Of a stretch of DNA of 62,490 nt, positions 51,106 through 59,060 are shown piece after piece. The position numbers and the translations under genes were made by a program. Below the pieces are notes generated by a model that was not told the origin of the DNA, did no database searches, and saw only the letters and a list, made by a program, of their open reading frames with translations. Location of the stretch: NCBI GenBank assembly GCA_029863645.1, contig JAOTVA010000010.1, positions 1-62,490 on the forward strand, in the 5' to 3' direction. This stretch comes from Gemmatimonadota bacterium (GTDB lineage Bacteria; Gemmatimonadota; Gemmatimonadetes; Longimicrobiales; Gaopeijiaceae). Position 1 is the first letter of the stretch, and each line of letters opens with the position of its first letter.

Positions 51106-51950
51106 GGGAGGTTCTTCACGGCTACGTTGACCGTCCAGCCGAACGTGATGTCTTCCAGGACCCCAGAACGTGCGGGCAGGCGTGCATCCGCGACGATGCG
51201 GACCGCATCGATGTTCCCGATCGCCCCGGACGTAACGGTATCCGCATACGTCGCCCCGCCTGTCCGGTACTGAAACTGAGCCGTGGTGTCCATTCCGGTC
51301 GCGAACTCAACTTCACTCCCTCCGGCCACCTGCCTGAACAGCCCCAAGGTCATCGTATCGAGGACGGACGCCTGGATCCTGAAGGTCGTCTCCCGAAAAA
51401 GCATCATGACGTCCCCTTCCACCGGCGTCGGGCTGAAAAGGTCTCCCAGGTGCTGCACGCGATGGAACTCCGATGCGGCCCAGGTCGTGTCCGCGCCGTT
51501 GTCAGCACAGTCGTCGGCGGCGGCGCTGTTGTTGGCGTCGATGTAGCTCCAGGTGGCGGTTTGGTAGTCCCACGCACCGGTGCTCGCGTCACGAACCGCT
51601 ATGCCCGCCATGTCGGCGCCGTTGAACGCGGTCTCGCCGCCCTCCGTGTGGATGTCCCCGTCCTGGCTACCCAGCCGGTTACAAATCACGCCGAGAACGA
51701 GAGGGGCGCGAATGGTAAGCGTTCTCCTGCCTGCCACGACGAATCCATCCTGCATGGTCGACCGGATCTCCGCGGCGATCCGTTCCGTGGCCACCCGGGC
51801 GTTGTCGTGAACCCCCACCCGCAGCTTTTGCGACGAGTAGTACTGACTCTGCACGAGGAACGTCCCGCTCACCAAGATCACCACCAGGGATGAAAGCAGG
51901 AGCGCGATGATCGTTTCGACAAGCGTGAAGCCCGCGCAGCGGGCTACCAG
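51102..51950 (-). CDS. Type IV pilus minor pilin, PilW-like, with a non-standard start
   Basis: About 282 residues. The class III signal is CAG then FTLVETIIALLLSSLVVILVSG, with the Glu at +5, followed by a globular pilin domain (ARVATERIAAEIRSTMQDGF, YQTATWSYIDANNS). No ATG, GTG or TTG lies in frame between this signal and a far-upstream ATG at 52319 that would overlap the whole PilV-like gene. CTG at 51950 gives a leader of seven residues and overlaps the PilV stop codon, so I propose a CTG start by coupling; an alternative is that the true start is lost or that the frame was joined to the upstream gene. Confidence 0.75.
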   Translation of the reverse strand: MVARCAGFTLVETIIALLLSSLVVILVSGTFLVQSQYYSSQKLRVGVHDNARVATERIAAEIRSTMQDGFVVAGRRTLTIRAPLVLGVICNRLGSQDGDIHTEGGETAFNGADMAGIAVRDASTGAWDYQTATWSYIDANNSAAADDCADNGADTTWAASEFHRVQHLGDLFSPTPVEGDVMMLFRETTFRIQASVLDTMTLGLFRQVAGGSEVEFATGMDTTAQFQYRTGGATYADTVTSGAIGNIDAVRIVADARLPARSGVLEDITFGWTVNVAVKNLP

Positions 51951-52333
51951 GGGGCCGACGCGTACGAGGTCGCCGAGTGGGACGGGCCCGCACCGCCCAC
52001 CGGAATCAGCGACACCTCGATCCTGGCGAGAACCGCCGTCAGGGGCGTGATGATCACCGTACGCTCGAAGTCGAGTCCTTCGGCGGTCAGGGTATCCACC
52101 GTCGTTCCGGCCGTCAGGGAAGTCACGGGCAGCGCACTCAATGAGTCGAGGCGCTCGCCCACGAGGACCGCGAGTTGGGACCGCGCGCCGGCGTAGCGCA
52201 TTTGGGTGCCCAAGGCCCCACTTACCTGGAGTACCATCAGAACACCCAGGGAAAAGATCACGAGCGCGCCCATGACCTCGATAAGCGTGAAGCCGCCAGC
52301 CGGACGCGCTGTGGACCATAATCGCCGGCTCAA
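51944..52333 (-). CDS. Type IV pilus minor pilin, PilV-like
   Basis: A 129-residue prepilin: leader MSRRLWSTARPAGG, cleavage before FTLIEVMGALVIFSLGVLMVLQV with Glu at +5. The C-terminal part is short (ERTVIITPLTAVLARIEVSL). Start overlaps the FimT-like gene by four bases. The order FimT, PilV, PilW, PilX matches minor pilin sets that prime pilus or pseudopilus assembly. Confidence 0.88.
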   Translation of the reverse strand: MSRRLWSTARPAGGFTLIEVMGALVIFSLGVLMVLQVSGALGTQMRYAGARSQLAVLVGERLDSLSALPVTSLTAGTTVDTLTAEGLDFERTVIITPLTAVLARIEVSLIPVGGAGPSHSATSYASAPW

Positions 52334-52794
52334 GTCCGGTCTATCTTCGAGGCTCCCATACTATTGAACGATACTGTGTACATCACGCCGCCGGAAGAAA
52401 AAGTCGCGGTGCCCAGTGGACCGCCCGCGCCGCTCAGATCCGCGATGCCCCGGGCGTCGAACACGAGCGAATCTCCCGGCATGTCCAGCGTAACGCCGCT
52501 CAGGTCGATGTCGGCGCTCACCCCGAAGCGACGCGTGGCGACTTCCGTAGCAGTGCTTTGTGTCTGCACTTCGTACCAGCGGCTGCTCTCATAGAAGCGG
52601 ATGACCACGGGCTCGCGCGAGCGCACTGCCCAACTGCGCGCCAGTGTCAAATCGCGAGCGAAAACCTGCGCGGCATTCTCCGCGGCCACACGCTCAAAGT
52701 ACCCTGTGAAGGCTAGCGCGGCGAAGGTGAGCCCGATGGCGCTGATCGACAAGACAACGAGCAGCTCGATGATCGTGAACCCGGCTCGCCTCAA
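52330..52794 (-). CDS. GspH/FimT-type minor pilin
   Basis: A 154-residue prepilin. Leader MRRAG is cleaved before FTIIELLVVLSISAIGLTFAALAF (Glu at +5), followed by the GspH/FimT beta domain (ARDLTLARSWAVRSREPVVIRFYESSRWYEVQ, SGVTLDMPGDSLVFDARG). TTG at 52794 is chosen because it overlaps the NAD-GDH stop codon as TTGA, and the next in-frame ATG (53001) would overlap the dehydrogenase gene by about 200 bases. Expression is therefore coupled to the enzyme gene upstream. Confidence 0.85.
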   Translation of the reverse strand: MRRAGFTIIELLVVLSISAIGLTFAALAFTGYFERVAAENAAQVFARDLTLARSWAVRSREPVVIRFYESSRWYEVQTQSTATEVATRRFGVSADIDLSGVTLDMPGDSLVFDARGIADLSGAGGPLGTATFSSGGVMYTVSFNSMGASKIDRT

Positions 52795-55700
52795 CGTCGA
52801 CGCTCCACATCGGTGCCCCTCCCGAGTCCGTCCGCGACCGCCGAGAGCTCGCGAGCGGCTACCGACACGGCAGCCAACCCCACCGACTCCTCTTCTCGGA
52901 GCTCCGCCAGGATCCCGCGGAAGCGCTCCACGTCGCGGGGGCTGACCTTTGCCACGTAGTCCCCCGCTTCGTCCCCGTCGCACACCACGCCCACGACACA
53001 CTTCCGGTGCGCCCTAGACAGATCTTGAGCCAACGCTTGCGACGCGCGGTGCTCCCACTGGCCCTCACCGGCCGCCGAGAAGGTCCGGCGGCGAAGCCAA
53101 GGAATATCGAAGAGCTCGGATACCTGATAATACGCTCTGGCGGTCGCGAGAACGTCGGTTTCCGTCTCGCGGGCGATCTCGAGGATCTCGAGGAGCTGAT
53201 CGAGAAAGCGCAGCGTGATGAGCCGGGTCGAGAATACTTCGTCGGCACCGAGGTCACGGATCTCCTTCACCCGAGCCTCGAAGAGATCCCGCTCCTCCCC
53301 AGCCACGACCGCTCCGAACGCCTCGCGGAGCGTCGCGAGCCCTTCGAGGTTGCTCGCCACGATGGTGGCAGGTGAAACGTCAGGCTTCACATTCGTGAGT
53401 ACCCAGCGCGTCGCTCGTTCCAAGACCCTGCCAAGACCCAGAAGCCACCGCGTGACCACCCGCGCGTTCAGCACGGAGGTCTGTTCGGCCATTTGCCTCA
53501 GGAGGGCGCGGTGGTCGGCGAGCCTGGAGGCGACCAACCAGGCTCTGACGACTTGCTCGGCGCTACAGCCGGCGTCCCTCCGGAGCCGGTAGACGAACGT
53601 GGCGCCCATGAGGTCGACCAGGTCGTTGGTGAGCTGACATGCGACGATCTCCCTGCGAAGCGGATGCGCGGAGAGTCGCGACTGGCCGACGGCCACCAAA
53701 GCCGACGGTGGGAAATATCCCACCAGGTAGCTCTCCGCGACCGGGTCGTCTGGGAGGCCGCTCTTGAGAAGCTCCGTCTTCAGGCCGAGTTTGGCGTACG
53801 CGAGGAGCACACACAGCTCCGGACGTACCATGGATTGACCGACCTCGCTCCGTTCGGCGAGCACGTCCCGAGACGGCAGTCCCTCTGAGATTCGGTCCAG
53901 GTCGCCCCCTTTTTCGAGGGCGAACATGAAGTCGCGAAAGTCATCGGCGGACTCCGACACCCTTCTCTCATCGAGTGAGATGGCGAGGCTCTGAGAGCGA
54001 TTGTTCTGGAGCACGTGCTCGGCCACCGATTCGGTCAGGTCCTCCAACACTTCGTTTCGTCGTGACTCCGTCATGTCCCCCTCCGCGACAGCGGGAGCCA
54101 TGAGGATCTTCAGGTTCACCTCGTGGTCCGACATGTCCACGCCGCCGGAGTTGTCCAGAGCATCGGTGTTGATCCGGCCTCCGCCCAGTGCGTACTCCAC
54201 CCGGGCCCGCTGCGTGAAGCCGAGGTTGCCACCCTCCCCGACGACCTCACAGCGCAGCCCGCTCACGTCGATGCGCACGGCATCGTTCGTGGGGTTTCCC
54301 GCCTCCGCATGAGCCTCGGAGTCCGCCTTCACATAAGTGCCGATGCCCCCGTTCCACAGGAGCTCGACGGGCGCGCGCAATACGCACCTGATCAGCGATT
54401 CGCCGTTCAGCGACCGGGCTTCCTCATCCGACAGGCCCAAGACTCGCCTCGCCGGTTCTGTCAGCTCAACCTCCTTGGCGCCCCGCGACACGATCATGCC
54501 TCCGTCGCTCAGGAGGTCCCGGTCGTAGTCGTCCCAGCTGGACCGACCAAGCCCGAACATGCGCTTCCTCTCGGCGAACGACGTCGCCGGGTCGGGATCT
54601 GGGTCGATGAAGATGTGGCGGTGATCGAACGCAGCTACGAGTCGGATCTGCTCGGACAGAAGCATGCCGTTCCCGAATACATCCCCGCTCATGTCGCCAA
54701 TGCCCGCAACGGTGAAGGGCTCAGCCTGAATATCCTTGCCCTTCTCCCTGAAGTGCCGCTTCACGCACTCCCAGCCGCCTCTGGCTGTGATGCCAACGGC
54801 TTTGTGGTCGTACCCGTGCGAGCCTCCGGAGGCGAAGGCGTCGGCCAGCCAGAACCCATACTCCCCCGCCACCGAGTTGGCGAGGTCGGAGAACGTGGCC
54901 GTGCCCTTGTCGGCGGCTACCACGAGGTAGGGGTCCGGTGGATCATAACTGACGACGCCCGAGGGCGGGACGCTCCGTCCGGCCTCGAGGTTGTCAGTCA
55001 GGTCGAGCAAGCCACGCATTAGGGTCTGGTACTGCTCTCGGCCCTCGGCGAAGCGCTCGTCCGGATCGGTAGGAACTCGCCGCGTGATGAATCCGCCCTT
55101 GGAGCCACCCGGTACGATGACCGCGTTCTTGATCATCTGTGTCTTGACCAGGCCGAGGACCTCGGTCCGGAAGTCGTCCGGCCGGTCGCTCCACCGGATG
55201 CCGCCCCGCGCTACGGTAGCGCCTCGCAGGTGGATGCCCTCCATGCGCGACGAGTACACCCACACTTCGAACAGGAGCTCCGCCGGTCGGGAGATCTCGA
55301 TGTCGCCCACGAGGATCTTGTAGGAGGTGTAGGGCACGCCCCCAGACCTCACGCGAGGCGCCCGACCGCCACACCGGTAGTAGTTGGTGCGCAGCGTCGC
55401 GGAGATTAGGCCCTCGAGACTGCGCAGCGCCCGGTCGTCGGCGAGCACGGACACGCCGCGCAGAGAAGCCTGGAACGCCGTTCGGACATCGTCGGCCGCC
55501 TCGAGTCTTTGCTCGGCCGATTCCCAAGCGTGCGGATCGAAACGGGTCTGGAACAGCTCGAACAGCTCCCGAGCCAGCCCGGGATAGCTGGTAAGGGCCG
55601 AAGGAAGAGCGGACCGGCTGGGAACGGCTCCGACTTGGAACGCATAAGCCGCCAACCCCCGCAGCACGTCGACCTCTCTCCAGTGGAGCCCTGCAGCCAG

Positions 55701-57704
55701 GACCAAGGCGTTCAGAGGGTCACTGATTGCGTCGCCCGCCCGGGCCGCCAGCAGCGTTTGCGACAACAGCTCTCCCCGTCCATCCACGTCGAGCTGCTGC
55801 CCCTCCCTGTCGAAGACGGCAAAGACGTAGATGGTCGCATCGGGCGATCCGTTCCGCCGGACATCGTAGGGCTGCATGGCGATCACCCGGAGGCCGAGAT
55901 TGTCCAGGATCGGCATGAAGTCCGATAGCACGAGGCGCTCGCCGCGCAGGAAAAGCTTGAGTTGGGTTGCGCCCTCCACGCCGGCCACCTGGTCGGCGCG
56001 GTCGCGATTGGCGAGCACGACCGAGATGGTCCGATCCCCCGAAACCATCAGCTCGAGCTCACTGATATCCGTAGCTGCGACCTCGGGGCTGGTCGCAGCC
56101 TGATACTCCGGGCTCAGGCGATCGCCGTACTCTCGTGCCAGCCGGTGAGCGTCGGCCGGTGGCCGGGACTCTTCGAGTCGCTCCTCGACGAGGTCGGTCC
56201 ACGTACGGATGAGGCGTCCAACGGTCACTTCGAGGTCGGATGCGGCGACCCGCTGAATGTTCTCTTCAGCAGTGGCGATGTAGAAGTGGAGCCGCGCTTG
56301 ATCGCCCTCGCCTAGGGCAAGGTGGTAGTTGAGAACGTCACCCTCGAACGCGTCGACCAAAGCCGTTTCGATGTCCCGACGCACATCTCCGGAGAAGCGG
56401 TCCTTGGGCACGATCACCATCACGGAGAGGCCCCGATGAAGCGGATCCTCGCGAAGGCTGACCTTTACATCGTCGGTACTGTACGAGGTGAGCACCGTGC
56501 GGACGTCCGCAGCGATCTCCCCGGCCGACGAGACGAACAGCTCCTCCCGGGGCAGCGAGTTGAAGATCGTAATGATCGCTTTGTAATCGTGGGTGCCTTC
56601 CCGCACGCCCGCGTCCGCCAGGACGCTGTCGAGCTTGTGCCGCAGGATGGGGATGTTCTGCGCTGCGTCGGAATAAGCCTTCGAAGTGAAGAGGCCCAGG
56701 AAGCGATGCTCGCCCACCGTACGGCCGGCGCCGTCCGTCCTGCGCACACCCACGTAGTCCATGCGTGCACGCCGGTGGACGGTGGACTCCGCATTCGTCT
56801 TGCTGATGATGAGCTCGGGGCCGCCCTGCGCGAGCTCGCGCTGCGGGGCGCTGAGCTCGGCCAGAGGCACGGGCGCAGAGAAGCCCGAGTCCGCCTCGTT
56901 ACGCAAGAGACCGAGGCCAGAGCCCTCCACTACGCCGATGCTCTTCTCGCCCCCCGCCTCCCGGACTTCGTAGGCGCGGTAGCCGAGGAAGACGAAGCCT
57001 CCGTCCTGCAGCCATCTCAGGAAGGCTTGGATCTCCGCGAGGTCATCCCCGCGCCCCCCGACCTTGGTCTGATCGGAGAGCTCCTCGACCACTGCATCGA
57101 CCGCGGCGATCATGGGATGAAAGTCGTCGGTGGCCCGTACGACGTCTTCAAGGCAACGCGTAATCTCTAGCTCGATGTGTGCGAGCGTGGCAGGATCCGC
57201 CACGCGCTCGATCTCGCAGTGGACCAACGCCTCCTTCGCGCCCTGGTCCCCCGGGGCGGACACGGAGAGCACCTTGCCCGACTCATCCCGCTCCACGTCG
57301 AGGAGGGGATAGACCATGAATTCGATGGCCAACCCCTCGTCGTGCAGGAACTCGCGGATCGTATCGACCACGAAGGGACGTTCGCTCACGCTGGCGCGTA
57401 CCACGGTTACTGGCGCCTCCCAGCCCTCGTTCTCGATGCTGGGGTTTACGACCGAAACATCGACGTGGTCCGGTCTCGAGCGTTCGACGAAGTCGAGGAC
57501 CGCCAACGTGACGTTCGTCAGCTCCGAGACGCTGCGACTGCGGAGGAACGCCTCCGGGGCCCTCCGCAGGAAGATCGAGGCGAATTCTCGGGCCCGCTGC
57601 GGGTCTCCGACGTGACTACGCCCGTCTATTTCCCGGCGGACCGCTTCAATCTGAGGTGAGTGACCGCGCTGACGCCGCTCGCCGACTCCCGTGGATAGGC
57701 TCAT
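52791..57704 (-). CDS. NAD-specific glutamate dehydrogenase, 180-kDa class
   Basis: A 1,637-residue enzyme that deaminates glutamate to 2-oxoglutarate with NAD. The long N-terminal part contains ACT-like regulatory segments (APVTVVRASVSERPFVVDTIREFLHDEG, EELFVSSAGEIAADVRTVL). The catalytic core is near 800-1250: GVPYTSYKILVGDIEISRPAELLFEVWVYS, LRGATVARGGIRWSDR, VIVPGGSKGGF and CEVVGEGGNLGFTQRARVEYA. Length fits this class. Start 57704 has no strong ribosome site. The last codons overlap the FimT-like gene by four bases. With glnA in the same window it forms the opposite arm of glutamate metabolism; product 2-oxoglutarate could feed the Kor enzyme. Confidence 0.95.
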   Translation of the reverse strand: MSLSTGVGERRQRGHSPQIEAVRREIDGRSHVGDPQRAREFASIFLRRAPEAFLRSRSVSELTNVTLAVLDFVERSRPDHVDVSVVNPSIENEGWEAPVTVVRASVSERPFVVDTIREFLHDEGLAIEFMVYPLLDVERDESGKVLSVSAPGDQGAKEALVHCEIERVADPATLAHIELEITRCLEDVVRATDDFHPMIAAVDAVVEELSDQTKVGGRGDDLAEIQAFLRWLQDGGFVFLGYRAYEVREAGGEKSIGVVEGSGLGLLRNEADSGFSAPVPLAELSAPQRELAQGGPELIISKTNAESTVHRRARMDYVGVRRTDGAGRTVGEHRFLGLFTSKAYSDAAQNIPILRHKLDSVLADAGVREGTHDYKAIITIFNSLPREELFVSSAGEIAADVRTVLTSYSTDDVKVSLREDPLHRGLSVMVIVPKDRFSGDVRRDIETALVDAFEGDVLNYHLALGEGDQARLHFYIATAEENIQRVAASDLEVTVGRLIRTWTDLVEERLEESRPPADAHRLAREYGDRLSPEYQAATSPEVAATDISELELMVSGDRTISVVLANRDRADQVAGVEGATQLKLFLRGERLVLSDFMPILDNLGLRVIAMQPYDVRRNGSPDATIYVFAVFDREGQQLDVDGRGELLSQTLLAARAGDAISDPLNALVLAAGLHWREVDVLRGLAAYAFQVGAVPSRSALPSALTSYPGLARELFELFQTRFDPHAWESAEQRLEAADDVRTAFQASLRGVSVLADDRALRSLEGLISATLRTNYYRCGGRAPRVRSGGVPYTSYKILVGDIEISRPAELLFEVWVYSSRMEGIHLRGATVARGGIRWSDRPDDFRTEVLGLVKTQMIKNAVIVPGGSKGGFITRRVPTDPDERFAEGREQYQTLMRGLLDLTDNLEAGRSVPPSGVVSYDPPDPYLVVAADKGTATFSDLANSVAGEYGFWLADAFASGGSHGYDHKAVGITARGGWECVKRHFREKGKDIQAEPFTVAGIGDMSGDVFGNGMLLSEQIRLVAAFDHRHIFIDPDPDPATSFAERKRMFGLGRSSWDDYDRDLLSDGGMIVSRGAKEVELTEPARRVLGLSDEEARSLNGESLIRCVLRAPVELLWNGGIGTYVKADSEAHAEAGNPTNDAVRIDVSGLRCEVVGEGGNLGFTQRARVEYALGGGRINTDALDNSGGVDMSDHEVNLKILMAPAVAEGDMTESRRNEVLEDLTESVAEHVLQNNRSQSLAISLDERRVSESADDFRDFMFALEKGGDLDRISEGLPSRDVLAERSEVGQSMVRPELCVLLAYAKLGLKTELLKSGLPDDPVAESYLVGYFPPSALVAVGQSRLSAHPLRREIVACQLTNDLVDLMGATFVYRLRRDAGCSAEQVVRAWLVASRLADHRALLRQMAEQTSVLNARVVTRWLLGLGRVLERATRWVLTNVKPDVSPATIVASNLEGLATLREAFGAVVAGEERDLFEARVKEIRDLGADEVFSTRLITLRFLDQLLEILEIARETETDVLATARAYYQVSELFDIPWLRRRTFSAAGEGQWEHRASQALAQDLSRAHRKCVVGVVCDGDEAGDYVAKVSPRDVERFRGILAELREEESVGLAAVSVAARELSAVADGLGRGTDVERRR

Positions 57705-57809
57705 GAACGAACGTTACCCGCGAAGGTGTTGCCGGGGAACCTTGAAAACAGGCCGGGCACGTGCCGTTTCGCGAATTCCCTGGCTAGTGGCTTTCATCTA
57801 GTTTGGCAC
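57705..57809. promoter_or_regulatory. Divergent intergenic region, NAD-GDH and exonuclease genes
   Basis: A 105-base gap between divergent starts. No clear ribosome site precedes either ATG, and the plus-strand sequence just before 57810 (TAGTTTGGCAC) is unusually AT-rich for the region. A leaderless or very short-leader start for the exonuclease gene is possible. I cannot define promoter boxes. Confidence 0.3.
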
Positions 57810-59060
57810 ATGCGTTTTGTGCATGTCGCCGACGTCCACCTCGACACTTCCTTCGCGGGTCGCTCCGAGCCGGTTCGGCGCCGGCTACGCGAAGCATCCA
57901 GAGAGGCGTTCAGGCGCGCCGTCGACCTCGCGATACGCGAGGACGTACATGCGTTCCTCATTGCCGGCGATCTCTTCGACGGAGAACGGCTCTCTTTTCG
58001 CACCGAGCGTTTCCTGCTCGAGCAGACCGCGCGGCTCGGCGATCATCACATCACGGTGGTCTACGCGACCGGGAACCACGACCCTGGTTCTCCGGAGACG
58101 GGTCCACGACCGCTCCGGTGGCCGAGCAACGTCCACGTGGCGGACGACGCCACGCCGCGTAAGGTCTTGGTATCTGACAGCGCTGGTGATCCGGTCGGGT
58201 TCGTGAACGCGGTCGGCCACGCGTCGGGACGAGAGTCGACCGACCTCTCGCGCCTCCTTCCCGGACCCACCGGAGAGCTTCCCGAAGTCGGCCTCCTCCA
58301 CACCCAGGTTCACTCCTCGTTGGGGGCCGACGACCATCACCCCTACGCGCCTTCCGAACTCACGTACTTGCTCCGTGCAGGCTACGACTACTGGGCCCTG
58401 GGGCACGTCCACGTGCGCCAGATGATTGCCGACGACCCACCCATCTGGTACGCCGGCAACTTACAGGGTCGGACCCACGCCGATCGGGGCGAGCGCGGTG
58501 CGTTGCTCGTCGACCTTTCCGATCGGGACACCCCAGCGGTCTCCTTCCGTTCGCTCGCGGCGGTGAGATGGGACACCATAGAGGTCGATCGCCTGGACGG
58601 CGTCACCTCGCTCGACGAGCTGGAGCGTCACGTGCAGCTCGCGTGGGGGGCGCAACGAACCGACGACCCGGGCACGAACGGAACGGAGTGGATGATGCGG
58701 GTGATCCTCCGTGGCTCCTGCCCACTCTGGTCCGAACTGCGCACCGAGGAAGACCGCGAACTGCTCGGGCGCGAGTTGCGCGAGTTGCTCGGCGTTCTCG
58801 AAGTCGTCGTCGACACCGAAAGCGTACACCCTGTGTTGGCTCTGGACGAGCATCGAACACGCATTGACGTGCTCGGCGAAGCCCTTCGTCTGGCCGGATC
58901 GCTAAGGCGTGGTGAGACGCAGATCGACGGGCTCGACCCCGGAGACCTAGTGGGCCTGACTTCTGACGACCCGGCGGCGTTGAGCGCTTACGTGCGTGAC
59001 CTGCTGGGCGAAGTCGACGGCGAGATCGCCGCGAGACTTTTGGACACCGCGGGCACATGA
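57810..59060 (+). CDS. Mre11/SbcD-type DNA repair exonuclease (YhaO-like)
   Basis: A 416-residue metallophosphoesterase with the five nuclease motifs: HVADVHLDT, LIAGDLFDGE, YATGNHDPGS, LLHTQVHS and ALGHVHVRQ. The C-terminal part (LDELERHVQLAWGA, MMRVILRGSCPLW) resembles the capping domain of YhaO. ATG 57810 starts the core; the open frame upstream has no family likeness. The stop overlaps the next ATG as ATGA, so the nuclease and the ATPase are coupled and should form an SbcCD/Rad50-Mre11-like complex. Confidence 0.88.
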   Translation: MRFVHVADVHLDTSFAGRSEPVRRRLREASREAFRRAVDLAIREDVHAFLIAGDLFDGERLSFRTERFLLEQTARLGDHHITVVYATGNHDPGSPETGPRPLRWPSNVHVADDATPRKVLVSDSAGDPVGFVNAVGHASGRESTDLSRLLPGPTGELPEVGLLHTQVHSSLGADDHHPYAPSELTYLLRAGYDYWALGHVHVRQMIADDPPIWYAGNLQGRTHADRGERGALLVDLSDRDTPAVSFRSLAAVRWDTIEVDRLDGVTSLDELERHVQLAWGAQRTDDPGTNGTEWMMRVILRGSCPLWSELRTEEDRELLGRELRELLGVLEVVVDTESVHPVLALDEHRTRIDVLGEALRLAGSLRRGETQIDGLDPGDLVGLTSDDPAALSAYVRDLLGEVDGEIAARLLDTAGT

